Source: Epiperipatus broadwayi (lineage: Eukaryota > Onychophora > Udeonychophora > Euonychophora > Peripatidae). From it: DNA of 64,000 nt. Of the stretch, positions 12,491 to 26,027 are shown piece after piece. The stretch covers positions 184,001 to 248,000 of the forward strand of contig JAQFVV010006627.1 in assembly GCA_028023455.1 (NCBI GenBank), in the 5' to 3' direction. Positions within the stretch are counted from its first letter, which is position 1. Each line of letters begins with the position of its first letter. The notes under the pieces are model-generated. The model worked only from the letters and a program-made list of their open reading frames with translations. It made no database searches and had not been told where the DNA came from. Position numbers and translations under genes: made by a program.

Positions 12491-12879
12491 ATCTGTTACA
12501 TAAAGTTGAAATGAAAAGTAGAAATAAACACAGACAAAAATTTTTGGAGATGTTTTATATATTACACTAGGATAACAGTTATGGATTAAATAATTTTGAA
12601 TTTTTTTTTTGTTATAAATTAAACATTTAAAAAGATCTAATTAATATTTGATTAATTCTTAATTTTGAAATTAAAACAAGCATGTTTTATGTCATAATAG
12701 ATGTACTGGTAATTTGAATATTTCCTATCTATTTTGATTAAAGAAATCTTTTCATTAAAGCTTATATAACTTATGGGATAAAAATCCAACGAAGTTGTTT
12801 TTCAAAGGATTAAAATAAAGTGAAAAGAGTCATTAACTTTTCTAACCACAATAGAAAAAACTTATTTTTAATTACTATA

Positions 12880-15130
12880 TTCCCTCCTTGGCTACAAAAG
12901 GGTTGAAAAAAGATTAGAGGAGAATTTTTAAGTCTGACAGATGATGACAGAGTTACCATGAAGTTATAACTGAAGGCAATACAGTCCAAGTCCAGAAGCT
13001 GCTTACTAGTTCACTGTGGTAGACTTTGGATTCATATGGAAGTAAAAGATCAGCTTTCTGTGTTTGCCATAGCCATATATGTGTATTAGACAGCAGATAT
13101 AGAAAAGAGCTGCAAGTCAACAGTTACTTGAATATACTTTTCCTGATGATGACATAACAGGAAGACAGTATACTGTTTAGAAGAGTCCATCTTACCAAGA
13201 GAGGTCATCAGCTTGTTGAAAAATAAGTTATAATGTATACTGTTTTATCTATATGCAGAGAACCAAAGATAAATATGCTGCATCACTGCTGGTGAGTAGG
13301 GTTATGTAAATATATTGAGAACAATAGTATTTTAAATAATTTTTGAAATGACATTTAAAATTCCTAATTAACAAATTTTAAAAGTAAATGATTTTTGCCA
13401 ATTAAAAATAAAACAAGTAAATCATTTTGGCTTGAATTAAATGTCTAAATAAAACAAAGGATTGATTCATAGATATTTTTATTTTGAAAAAAAAAACAAA
13501 CTCCAAAATTGTTTTTAGATTGAAAAACAAAAGAGTTGCTGGAGTAGTTTTTTAAAAGAGAAATCAAGAGTAATCTGTCAAAGATGTGATTTTTTTTTTA
13601 AAAAAAAAAGAAAATTTTTATAAAGGACTGTCAAAGAATCAATTTTTTTTTAAAAAAAAGTAAAAGAAATTATTTTTTACCATTAAATAATAAATGAATT
13701 AATAATTGATTAATATTACTTTTATTTACCCACACGTGTAAATTTTATGTATACTTTCAACATGGAAATGCCAAAAATATATTTTTAATAATTTTATTAT
13801 TTACTATATCTGAGTGCATATGTATAAATGTGCATTTTGTTTCTTTTGATATTGAATTAATTGAGTATTGAGAAAATATAATATGGTTTATTAGGTTTAT
13901 TTTTTATAAACACCAGTGTGTGCAAACAGTTCCATGCACACACACATACACACAAGTTAAATCAGCCATTATTTATGTATCATTAAAATGTGTTTGCTTA
14001 TTTTTTAATCATTATATGACAATTCTCCTTTTTTTTTGTTATCATTAAATGACAATTCCCTTTTTTTATCATTATATGATAATCCCCATATTTTACTGCA
14101 TATCTGTGTGCTTATGTAGATGAGTATCATGTAAATACATATATGTTAAATCGTTCATTATAATTATAAAATTGAATTTCATTTATAAGTTTATGACAAT
14201 TCAAATATGTTCATAAATTATTATACTGCATGTCTGTGTGCTGATATATATATGTTTTATGTACCCATTACGAGATCTGTAAATCACAATGTGATAACTA
14301 ATTGTATTAATCAAAATCAGATGGCTTAATTGATATGCATGGCATACTCAGCAGACTTTAATTTCATTTTAATAGCCATTAATAAATTTATAGTTCATTG
14401 TTAAAGTTATTCCAGTAAATTTACTCAATCCTAAATAGTTTTAAACATTATATATTAGGATTATATCTCTTTCTCATAGTAACAGTTATAAAGTTTTTGT
14501 TCCTGAGTTAGATTCATGCATAATGGTCTGTTAAATAAAAAGAGGTTTATATTTAGTGTTTATGGACATCCAGTTAATGATATTCCTGGATTGACAAGGG
14601 GATATCTTTTAAAGTCCATCACTGCATTTTATTTAGTTTAGTTTTTATTAGAAATTAAGTTTATAGTTGCCAATATATTAAGGGTACTAAGTGGCCAGAG
14701 CATTGATGATGAGCAGCATGTTTTAGTATCCTAGCATTATTTTTTATTGTTATAGTCTTATGAATTAGCAATTAAGCTTGTACAACCAAATTATGGTTTT
14801 AAAAAAATCTCAAGATGGCAAGGGCTAAATAATTAGCCTGGTCTATAGTAGACCAATTTCAAATCCAGTCATAAGATTGACTTTTTTCATCATTCTTGAT
14901 GATGAATGATAGTTACTTTTGTGTAATGCTGGTGAACTTATACTTATTTATAGTGTTGATCTCTCAATATATTCATACACATTCTCTCATGCTCATTATA
15001 TTCATTCTCATTCCTCCTTATTCATTTGTATTTATTTTATATTTAAATTTTGTAGTAATTGGGGTTGATGATGATGGTTTTTCATCATCCCAGGTTCACC
15101 CCACTGAATCCATACCATTACAGTATAAAA
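12880..15130 (-). repeat. Family A with D segment, antisense (copies A3 and D2)
   Basis: The D part (12880-13310) matches the right arm of D1 at 8110-8648, with landmarks GGGTTGAA, TTTGGATTCA and ACTGTTTAGAAGAG. The A part (13320-15130) is the reverse of A1 and A2, including GGTCTATAGTAGACC near 14845 and the GATGATGATGG end near 15070. This is the most complete copy seen, about 2.25 kb, and contains tandem internal units around 13920-14240. A stray 85-codon ORF at 14896-15153 lies in it and is not conserved in the other copies. Confidence 0.65.
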
Positions 15131-16056
15131 ATTTCATCAGTGAGAGTAAATAAATAATTATTGGTCATGATCCAGAGTCTTAAATAATATATCCATTTTC
15201 TGAAATACAAAAATTAAGAACTTTTAAATAACTTTTGGAGATTACTACATATATATACATATGTGAAATCTTTTAAAATTACATATAAATCCTAAAACAC
15301 AAGGAAAATTGTAAATTATTTAATCATAAGTAATCACATAACTAGTGGAAATGGTTTTCAAATATTAACCATGATGCAATATTTTTGCTTCTACTATAGA
15401 AAAATATATTGTTAATAAATAGTCCTATGCAGTTTTGATAGTGTGTCCTATAATGATATTAAAGCTAATCTGTTATTCATTATGAAACTTATGTTATATA
15501 TAATGTAAGTCATTCATTAGGTACCTAAAATGCTGGAGAGGAGATACAGTATGTTTAATATTCATTTAATGTTTTTGACACCTCTTAATACTTTGGTTGG
15601 ATGCTCCAAAGTTCTTCATGAATTTGACAGATAATTTAGATTGGGCTCAAACCCTATCTTTTTGACAATATAAATATACCCTTTGATATCAGTTTCATTT
15701 GTGAATTTTGTAAAACAAGAGCAATACAACTAATTATCAAGATTAGATTAAAATTATTAATCCACTAACTTGAAAGGCTTCTTCAATTCTTTCCATAATC
15801 ATCATATAGAATAACTATTCCCTGCTTAGATCAGTTTCACAATTCTTTTTGATCTACTCATTGGATGAAACCACTGCTAAAGGAAAAATACTGTAAGAAA
15901 ATATAAGTTTAAAAAATACTACAGTAAGTTTGAAAATATATACAAAGCTATCAGATTAATGATCCAATATCTGATATTAAATTCTTATACAGAATATATC
16001 AACTTTCCAAGGGGTGCTTTTCTCTTTTATCAATTTCACAAAGGTATTATTTAGTC
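15131..16056. other. AT-rich non-coding DNA
   Basis: No gene or repeat boundary recognised. Confidence 0.5.
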
Positions 16057-16060
16057 ATGT

Positions 16061-16153
16061 TTGAAATAAGTGTGAGTTTTCACATTATACTGTATAAATG
16101 ATTTCTTTTCTTCAAGATATTATTTTTCAAGTTTAACTACCAAATTCATAATA
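16061..16153. repeat. Left unit of a 93-bp direct repeat flanking the pogo-like element
   Basis: Starts TTGAAATAAG and includes CACATTATACTGTATAAATG. It matches 17163-17255 on the other side of the transposon, so the transposon sits at the edge of one unit of an older tandem duplication, or the duplication belongs to a larger element. Confidence 0.6.
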
Positions 16154-17154
16154 TACCTGGGTCTCGTTTTATGTGGATTATTTTAATGCAATTTTGAAGT
16201 TATGCGATTCATGTTTCTTCTTAATATTTCACTATATTTATTAGATATCAAGAAATTTAAATTATTAATAACTTATTTTGACTTGAAATACTTTTTTTTC
16301 CCCAAAAAATATAACGTTACATTAGCAGCTTATGTTAATATGACTTGAAGTTGCATTTAGGATCTTAGCTTCTATGTAAATAACCTACTTATACTAATGA
16401 GTAAATAATAATAATAGATTTATACGTACGTATAAAAATATCACAATAAATATTCAAAAATTTTAAGCTTTTTTTTTTCATATGTCATAGCATTGGCCGA
16501 GACGCGAACCCACAACCATCTGCAAGTAACTACTTGCTTGCAAGGCGGTTACGATGACCTCTTGGCTAACAATGCTTGACTAAAAATTTTAAACTTTTAA
16601 AACGTATTTTGTTAGATATTAACAGAAATAAATATTTTTTTAGATTTTTAAAATAAATAATAACGAAGATTTTATTGATTTTATAAATTGAAAATAATCT
16701 TTCAAATGATAATGTCTAATCTTTTTGTTTTGACTGCATCTCATTTTTTAAATATAGAAACAGCACAAGACTGGAAGTGGCGCTAGTTGTATAACATGCC
16801 ACAAATCTGATTTCTTACTAGTTCACAAATGAACGCATATTGTCTATTAGTGGTAATGATTAAAAATATGTATGAAAAATGTAAAATTAATACTGTAGTT
16901 AATAAAAAAAAAGTTTGTCTTATATTAATTTTTTTCATATATTTGAAATTTTTTATTGGTCATACTTTATTTCCTTATTTTTTTAATGCAAATTTTAAAG
17001 TGATTTTTCCTTGTGCTTTGCTTTTATGCCAATTTCTGAAAATTACGGGAACCTATCCCCCATTTTTCAAAGTAAGTTACATTTATTTTTGTGCAATTTC
17101 TTTTGTGCGCATTTTCTGAGGAACCTATCTACCACATAAAATGAGACCCAGGTG
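16154..17154. mobile_element. Pogo/mariner-like non-autonomous element
   Basis: About 1.0 kb with inverted ends TACCTGGGTCTCGTTTTATG (left) and CACCTGGGTCTCATTTTATG (right, read inward). TA lies just outside both ends (16152-16153 and 17155-17156), the target duplication of the Tc1/mariner/pogo superfamily. The right half (16760-17154) is homologous to 25480-25876, where a fragment resembling a pogo transposase C-terminus survives. A 96-codon ORF at 16829-17119 is low-complexity and does not match the frame of that relative, so it is probably not coding. A tRNA-SINE is nested inside at 16471-16581. Confidence 0.7.
16471..16581 (-). mobile_element. tRNA-derived SINE (copy 2), nested in pogo-like element
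   Basis: On the minus strand it has an A-box-like TTAGCCAAGAGG and a B-box GGTTCGCGTCTC, and ends in an A run. Flanking direct repeats are AAAAATTTTAAGCTT (16456-16470) and AAAAATTTTAAACTT (16582-16596). Because it lies inside the pogo-like element it inserted later than that element. Confidence 0.75.
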
Positions 17155-17162
17155 TACATACT

Positions 17163-17255
17163 TTGAAATAAGCTTGACTTTTGACATTATACTGTGTAAA
17201 TGATTTATTTTCTTCAATATTTACTCTTCAAGTTCAACTGTCAAATTTATTATTA
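17163..17255. repeat. Right unit of the 93-bp direct repeat
   Basis: Matches 16061-16153; see that unit. Includes GACATTATACTGTGTAAATG. Confidence 0.6.
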
Positions 17256-18378
17256 CAATATTAATTATCTTTTTGACTCTAATGTAACTCTAACAGTACT
17301 GTGAACACATAATGCTTACAATTTTATATTCAATTTATGTGTGCATGTGACCTTGAGTTTGTATACTGTGTTTGGAAATGATTTTTCCCCCCAATTTTTA
17401 CAAATTCTCACATTACAAGAATAATTTCTCGATTGTAGCTTTAAATTTTCTTAATCATCATAATTAATAATTTAAGACCATCATCTTAATAATGCATGTC
17501 AAAGTTGAAATTCCTTATTGATAGAATTTGCAAGTAAATTATTAAGAAGTAGATATACTCATGTCATCAAATAATATTTATCAAATATAACCAAATATAC
17601 ACAAGTCATGTAAAGTAACAACTCAGATACATCTTCGTGGGCACATATAGTGGGCCTGCATTAACTACATATAAAAAAATATAAGTCACAAATACCATAT
17701 AACTCAAATATCTAACTAGGGCTCATAGTATAGGGCTACATTAACTGTTCATGAAAAGAAAATAATTATTAAACCCCTGGTCCAATTCTCTCAATTCATA
17801 AAATTGGATATAGTTAACAGTAAATATATTCAATGACAACAAATAATGACTATATTATAATCAATATTATTCCATAACATAAAAGCATGTATAACTTTGC
17901 ATTTAATTCTTTAAACCATTCTACTAATATTCCTACGATTAATCCATAATGTATACAACATCGATGATAAAGTATAAATTATTATTATTATCAAAATAAA
18001 TTCTTATTATTCAACACTTTCTTTCTCTTTAACTTCATTGCATTTAAAATAAAAAAAGGGTTATAAGCAATTTCAGATATTTCAAATATCGATATAGATT
18101 TTTGAAATTAATTCACATAAAAATAATATAACTGATTTTCAAAGGCACATACTTAATGAATTGAATTAGACATTGTAAATATATGTTTATATATACATAT
18201 TCATGCAATAATGTTAAATGAATTTTATTTCAATAATTAAAACATCTATTTAATTAACAGGTTTATAATGTGCCTGTAAAAAGTAAATATTTTATTCTGA
18301 CATCTATCACCTTATTTATTATTCAGCAAGCGCATTTTATTTAAAATCTTACTATTTCTTTTTATTTATAAAAGAATC
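17256..18378. other. AT-rich non-coding DNA
   Basis: No gene recognised. Positions 17610-17750 hold two diverged units of about 90 bp (AACTCAGATAC...GCATTAACTAC and AACTCAAATATC...ACATTAACTG). Confidence 0.45.
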
Positions 18379-18380
18379 TA

Positions 18381-18846
18381 TAATGGATTTGAACACAGAC
18401 TTTCAAGCACCCTTCAATTATCCACACTATCTCATACCACTGATACACATGACCACACACATGTAGAAAATATAAATAATCACTAATATACGTATTTCAT
18501 GATGAAGCAGCACTCATCAGTTGGTCCAGATTATCTTCCACACACATATGTTATCAGATTTTCAATGCTATGGATGGTTGAAGAATTGGAGGTTAGAGTA
18601 GAATGAAGCCAGTGATTTAAGGTATGAAGATTTGCTACCTTAATATAAACTGAGCACTGATTATATATGTGTGTGTGTGGAAGATGATGATCTGGACCAA
18701 CTAATGAATGCTGGTTCAACATGAAGTATATATATATATATTGGTGATTATTTATCTTTTCTATATGTGTGTGGTCATGTGTATCAGTGGTATGAGATAA
18801 AGTGGATAGTTGAAGGGTGCTTGAAGATCTGTGTTCAAATCCATTA
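18381..18846. mobile_element. Foldback element, family B (copy B2)
   Basis: A 466-bp palindromic element with arms of about 170 bp. The ends are TAATGGATTTGAACACAGA on the left and the exact mirror on the right, with TA immediately outside (18379-18380 and 18847-18848). Internal mirror pairs include CAGTTGGTCCAGAT near 18517 and ATCTGGACCAACT near 18691. The loop carries CTTCATACCTTAAA-type sequence shared with the other B copies. A 63-codon minus-strand ORF is incidental. The TA flanks suggest Tc1/mariner-type mobilisation, though copy B1 has TTAA at the same place. Confidence 0.75.
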
Positions 18847-18848
18847 TA

Positions 18849-19785
18849 TTTACAATTAAACTTCAGGTGTATGAAGAATGCCTGTATTTCAAATACTATA
18901 AAAAAATCACAAAAATAATTTTTACTTAAATATTCATAAAGGTAATATATAAAACAATGCTTTTTTTAAAAAATAGAATAAACTTGTAGAAACATATTTC
19001 AAAATCTTCATTTGTCTTTTTATTATGACTAATTTTCCCTTGGCCACATTTAACTAATTATACATTATTCAATATTTTGAAATGCAATTTTGATATTATC
19101 AAAAGAAACACAACAAAAAGATTATTTATTGTATAGTACAAATAAATATAAAAAGGCTATACAATTTTCTTTTTATCTTTTTAACAAAATTAAACAATAG
19201 TGAAAGTTAAAAATAAATTACTACTATAATGTAAAGCTAAATCTTTAAATGATTGATTCTTGATTTTTTTCTTTCTAAAGCAAAAAAATATAAATAAATA
19301 GCTTAGTATTGCTATGTAGCTTCTGGTTGTGTGGATATATTTTCCAGGTGACCTTTGAATACATGTGTAAATTATCTCTGAATTCCAAAGCATTTGAAAA
19401 ATTGTCACTCAACTTGAGATGTCTTGCAAAGGTACAATATTCAAGAACAATGACAGTATGATAAGTTTTCTTACTTTGACAAATTCTTTTAGTCAAAGAC
19501 AATTAAGAATAGATGAACATGGAAAGCAATAATTATAATAGATATTTGAAAGTGAAGGCAGACAATTTAAAAAAGAGATTCTATGAATTTTTTTTGCTTA
19601 TTTGCTCATGGTTTCTTTATTATCACTTTATCTTTCTCATGATATTAATATTTCTTTATTATCATATAATTTAGTTAGTATTTACTGAGGTTTATTGGTG
19701 CTTCACAGTGGTAGGAATACAAGCACTTTTTCAAGTTATCTGGTGTAAAAAGAAATTTAGAAAAATACTTAATATTATAACCAGT
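18849..19785. other. AT-rich non-coding DNA
   Basis: No gene recognised. Two overlapping minus-strand ORFs of 72 and 75 codons near 19190-19502 have no recognisable domain and a composition like the surroundings. Confidence 0.45.
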
Positions 19786-20150
19786 TGCTGCAGGAAGATT
19801 TGTGCATAAAATCCCTATCTAGTGCCTACTCATCAATATCCCCAGACTAGTTTCTAGATTGTGGCTTCCATCAGTGAGGAGCCCTGGATCTGAAAGCACT
19901 GCACCTAGATTTTAGGATTTAAGGCAACCTCTAGCAGCCACCTTTTACTGTTTTAACTAACTATAAAGCCTTGAGTCCAAAATGAAAACATAATGTTTTC
20001 AAGCTAAGCTCACTGATGAAAGCCACAAGCTAGAAACTAGTCAGGGGATATTGGATGAGTATGCACTAGATAGGGATTTTATGCACAAACTTTCCTGTAT
20101 CTATTGATTACTCTGGTTTGCACTGAATGACACTTCTGTATGGAGAGTTT
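19786..20150. mobile_element. Foldback element, family E (copy E1)
   Basis: Inverted arms: TTTGTGCATAAAATCCCTAT (19799-19818) mirrors ATAGGGATTTTATGCACAAA near 20070-20090, and the symmetry continues inward through CTAGATTGTGGCTT / AAGCCACAAGCTAG. A fuller copy is at 60685-61379. The left outer arm is truncated compared with that copy, while the right end reaches TATGGAGAGTTTTGCC. No coding capacity. Confidence 0.7.
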
Positions 20151-20687
20151 TGCCTCTGTGAAAAACAATTGTGTAAGCCTAAAGAATGGTGATCATGTGA
20201 TGTATGATCTATAAAAATGTACTAAGAGAAAGTAATTTTTTCCCATAAATTATTTAATAAATATTAATTTTAACCTTAAAAGAAAGGTAAAGTTTATTTT
20301 AATTTGTCAGAGTTGTTTTTCTTTTCTTTTCAGTGTAATTAATTGATTATCTTGTTTTTTATTTTGCATAAAAATTTTCTTTAATTAGAAAGAAATGCCA
20401 AGAATTTTATGATGTTAATATAAGTTCTTGACTTGTTTTCAATGTCTATGATTAAAAAAAGAAATAGTTGAATAACTATATTTATAAAAATTTACCTAAT
20501 TGATTGTTATAAAAATTATAAGGGTAAAGACAGATTGTGATTGGCTCATAGTCAAGATTGTTCTAGAAAAAAAATAATGGGGGTATGAATAAGCCAGAAG
20601 ACCCAAGTGTCTGGTAAGAAGTAATATTCTAATTTATCTGTTAAAAAGGAGCAGTCATGTCTTATTCAAAATGACAAAGAAGAAAGA
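20151..20687. other. AT-rich non-coding DNA
   Basis: No gene or repeat recognised. Confidence 0.45.
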
Positions 20688-20786
20688 AGCAGAAGTCTTC
20701 ACCAAACTGTTGCATAGTACAGCAGAAATCTGAACCAAGATGTTGTATAGAATAGCAGAAGTTTTAATCAAGATTTTAGCATACTG
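20688..20786. repeat. 33-bp minisatellite, three units
   Basis: Units begin AGCAGAAGTC (20688), AGCAGAAATC (20721) and AGCAGAAGTT (20754), period exactly 33. The units differ at several positions, so the array is old. The period is a multiple of three but stop codons interrupt the plus frames. Confidence 0.7.
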
Positions 20787-21849
20787 TGAGTTTAGTTATA
20801 AAAATTGTTTCTATAATAATAACTATGTGCTAAATTCAGTTAAAAGCTAGACATCATTTTCTGCCATGTAACCTGCCTTCACTAGAATAAAAATGTAGAG
20901 AAGTTATTCCCTAAAGCAATTAGCAACCTTGTCATAAACCAAGAGCACCAGCCTCTTTCTGTTAGTCTCATCTGGGAGATTTATAAAAAAGAAAATGGAT
21001 AAAATTGTGCTGTTATTAACCTGGAAATGAAATACTACACACCAGAAAAAGGGCAAATCAATCATGTTCATGTGTAGAAGCCTTCAAGAAGAACCAGCAA
21101 CTTGGAAAAAAGGAATCCATAAAAAAACCAAACCATGGTCAATGGTACTTTTTGTGAGGACACTAAATTTTCATTTATAGTAAAAAAAAAAGATTTTTTA
21201 TTGTTGTAAAAATTGATAATTTTAATTATTTTAATTAAGTTAATATTTTTAAATTGTGAAACATTTTTTTAAAAATCCAGTCAATTTTCTCTTTAAAATT
21301 AAGAGTTTTTTTTTTGAGAAAATGTAATTTTTTGTAAATTAAATTTTTTTTTTAAACATGATTTTCTCTTTTTCATCAAAGATTCTTTGAGTTTGAAAAT
21401 GTTGTTTTTCCAAATTACAGTTAATTTACTTACTGAATTAAAAGTTAATTTATAAATAGAAATCAACTGATTAGTTAATATAATTTTTATAATAATATAT
21501 TTTTTTGATGAATGAATGTTTAAAATTTCATACTATCATGTCAATTTCTATTATGTATTGTTAATCAATTAGTTATTAAATAATTGTTTTAAAATATTTT
21601 TAGTCTTGATTCCTTCTAACTCCTGTTACAAAAATTGCAATGTGTGACTTTACTTCATGTTAGCTTAGTGTTCTTGAATTTTTTTAAATAACCACAATAA
21701 AACTTTTTACTTATAGTAGGGTAAACCTAAAGATTATTTAAACTGATATATAATAAACTGCCCAATTTATTTATTTATCTATCTCTTGCTCACACTAAGT
21801 TTATAGAGTTCATGCTTCCTGAACTACATTTGTGCATACCAGTTAGTTA
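20787..21849. other. AT-rich non-coding DNA
   Basis: No gene recognised. Positions 21180-21420 are rich in alternating T and A runs, resembling the tail of family A but not alignable by eye. Confidence 0.4.
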
Positions 21850-22390
21850 TATGGATTGGTGGTTTATGTTTAGTGTTATGGACATCCGGTTAATGATTTC
21901 ATTACTTGAATGCTGGATGGTGCAAAAGGATATTCTTTAAAGTTCATGTACTATATTTCATTTTATTATTTCTTGAGAAATTTAGTTGAGTTGGCCAGTA
22001 CCTTAATGGTATTAAGTGGCCAGAGCATTGATGATGGTCAGGATGTTTTTAGTATCTCAGCATTATTTGACTTGTAGTTTAATGGAGTAGTATCTAAGAA
22101 TATGTATCCAGATAATTATTTTTGTATTGCTGCCTTAGGCTTGGCAGTGGTTAAATAATTAGCTTGGTCTATAGTAAACCACTTTCAAATCCAGCCACAA
22201 GATTGACTGTTGATTTATTTTTGTTGATTATTGATGATGATGAATTATTATTAATTTTGTGTAATGCTGGGAACTTATAATTAATTCTGTGTTGATCTCT
22301 CATGCTCATTCCTTTTATCTTTAATTTTATATTTTGATTTATTTGAGAATGATGATGGTTTTCTATCCCATCACAATTTAGCCCTAATGT
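21850..22390 (-). repeat. Family A segment, antisense (copy A4)
   Basis: Reverse of the A1 and A2 5' half: GGCCAGAGCATTGATGATG near 22018, TTGGTCTATAGTAAACC near 22166, and the GATGATGATGAATTATT and GATGATGGTTTTC blocks at the distal end. Only the 5' half of the family is clear. Confidence 0.6.
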
Positions 22391-24299
<1,909 letters not shown>

Positions 24300-24324
24300 C
24301 ATCATCATCATCATCATCATCATC
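24300..24324. repeat. (ATC)8 tract adjoining (ATT)n
   Basis: About eight ATC units directly follow the ATT array in the same phase, consistent with a T-to-C change at one edge of the array that then spread by slippage. Confidence 0.9.
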
Positions 24325-24767
24325 CAATATTTTTATATTTACAATATATTGACTCACAGCTTCTACACCAATGTTTATTTTATTTATGCTTTGTACTTTA
24401 ATTTCATCATCATTAAAGCACAACTGACAAAGTTTCATAGATCTCCATATCTAACATATTCTGGCAATTATTTGAAATATTAATTATCTTATCCACATTA
24501 GTGTTATTTTTTTTTTACATTTTGTGTCAACATTATACCATGCCTCAGCTTTCTCTAATTTCTTCCTTATTATAGTTTTTCCAATGTTTTCTCTTTAAGT
24601 TTGTGAATTTTATCCTCAACACATTTCATATTTACTTTAATTTACAATGAAATTATTACACTCATATATCAGATTGTATTTTTATATTGGATTATTTCCA
24701 TCATCTAATATGTGTGTTGAATGTCTTTAGAAAAATTCAATTTTATTTAAATATTCCAAATACAATT
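24325..24767. other. AT-rich non-coding DNA
   Basis: No feature recognised. Confidence 0.45.
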
Positions 24768-24935
24768 AACTGTTAGTAATATCACAGCAAACAGTTTAAT
24801 ATATGCACAAACTGTTAATAATATCACAGCAAACAAGTTAGTATATGCACCAACTGTTAGTAATATCACAGCAAACAGGTTAGTATATGCACTAACTGTT
24901 AGTAATATCACTGCAAACAGGTTAGTATATGCACA
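24768..24935. repeat. 42-bp minisatellite, four units
   Basis: Four units starting AACTGTTA(G/A)TAATATCAC at 24768, 24810, 24852 and 24894, period exactly 42. Minus-strand reading gives a 65-codon ORF with a 14-residue repeat (LFAVILLT core). The ORF has a hydrophobic repeat but no other gene-like support, so it is treated as a by-product of the period being a multiple of three. Confidence 0.85.
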
Positions 24936-24954
24936 ATGTTTCAAGAGGTATTAT

Positions 24955-25078
24955 TCTCCCCTCTTCTTCAGATATTGCTGGTCTGACCAGTGACAGTACT
25001 AGCATGGGATTCGAACCTGGGTCCTTAGATTCTTCATTGTTGAATTTTAAGGTAACGCTATACCATCATACATCAGAT
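24955..25078 (-). mobile_element. tRNA-derived SINE fragment
   Basis: On the minus strand: A-box-like TGGTATAGCGTTA (25065-25053) and B-box GGTTCGAATCCC (25016-25005), with about tRNA spacing. A D-arm can be drawn (GGTA/TACC) but the T-arm has mismatches and the acceptor ends do not pair, so it is not a working tRNA gene. After the tRNA part comes ACTGTCACTGGTCAGACCAGCAAT, which resembles the sequence after the tRNA-like part at 28100-28240; the two may share a SINE core. Confidence 0.55.
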
Positions 25079-25357
25079 GTCTTTCAAATGTAAAAGTTTT
25101 GACAAGTTTGCTCAAATTTCAAATATAAAGCGAAATATTTTAAAGAGACTAGAAATCAACATTAAGTGAATATTTTGAAAATCATTTAGAGCCTGCTACA
25201 GTTGCCTACTTATTTGATACATTTTCACTAATGAATGACTTCAATTTTACAATGCAGGGAAATCAGACTAACCTTTTTATTTTTAATAATAAAATAGTTT
25301 TTATTAAAAACTTGAATTAACATCAAAGTTAAATTCTAATGAGAGCTAAATAGTTTT

Positions 25358-25624
25358 ATGTCTGGATATCGCAAGCTTCATAAACAATTTGTAAAATCAT
25401 CGTCTCAAAGTTTAATCACTGACTACATTGTTGCCAGAAAACCATTAACACAGCATGAGACTGAAGTTGGTGCTAATTCTGCTGTTTGTGTTTCCTCTTT
25501 TGACAATCTGATTTCTTACCAGTTAACAAATGAACCCACATATTGCCAAATAGCATTAATGATTAAAATATGTATGAAAAAATGTGAAATAAATAAAAAC
25601 ATTATTTTGAATAAAATTAAATAG
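25358..25624 (+). pseudogene. Possible pogo-type transposase C-terminal remnant
   Basis: An 88-codon ORF lying inside the pogo-like remnant, near its right end, where the transposase C-terminus would be expected. Residues 17-24 read QSLITDYI, close to the PCNA-interaction box (Q-x-x-hydrophobic-x-x-aromatic-aromatic) found near the C-terminus of pogo-family transposases, although the last position is Ile instead of aromatic. No DDE domain remains in the window. The homologous DNA at 16760 is not open in the same frame. Assignment rests on position plus a short motif, so it is tentative. The M at 25358 is simply the first ATG, not a supported start. Confidence 0.4.
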
Positions 25625-25876
25625 TTAGTAAAAAAAGTAAAAAAAGTTTGTCTTGTATCAATTTTTTTCAATCAACTGAAATTTTTTATTAATCATACTT
25701 TATTTTTTTTATGCGAATTTTAAAGTAATTTTACCTTGTTGCTTTGGTTTTATATGATTTTTGAAAATTATGGAACATATCCCAAATTATTCAAGGTAAG
25801 TAAAGTCTATTTTTGTCAATTTTTTTATGCGGGTTTTCTGTGGAATGTATCTACTGCATAAAAAGAGACCCAGGTG
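25358..25876 (+). mobile_element. 3' remnant of a pogo-like transposon
   Basis: The right end, ending GAGACCCAGGTG at 25876 followed by TA, is the same as the right end at 17154 followed by TA. The body from about 25480 is homologous to 16760-17154. No left inverted end was found upstream, so the element is 5' truncated or its left part has diverged. Confidence 0.65.
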
Positions 25877-25997
25877 TATACAGAAATTTGTAGTTATCCA
25901 ATAATAATTACATAATAAAAAGCACTTTATTTAGAACAGCAGCTAATGAAAGCTAATTGGCCCAGGCTAAGAATGAAGAAAAACTGTCAGGCTAATT

Positions 25998-26027
25998 GCA
26001 TTCAAAGGAGGATCCTCTTTTGAATGC
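25998..26027. repeat. 30-bp near-perfect palindrome
   Basis: Starts GCATTCAAAGGAGGATCC and mirrors itself around the central GGATCC with one mismatched pair and no spacer. It could form a cruciform or be a short foldback relic. Confidence 0.7.

Noticed and set aside
14896-15153. An 85-codon ORF
   Set aside because: Lies inside an antisense copy of family A and is not open in the other copies.
24999-25072. A possible functional tRNA gene on the minus strand
   Set aside because: Promoter boxes are present, but the acceptor ends do not pair and the T stem has three mismatches; it is better explained as a SINE head.
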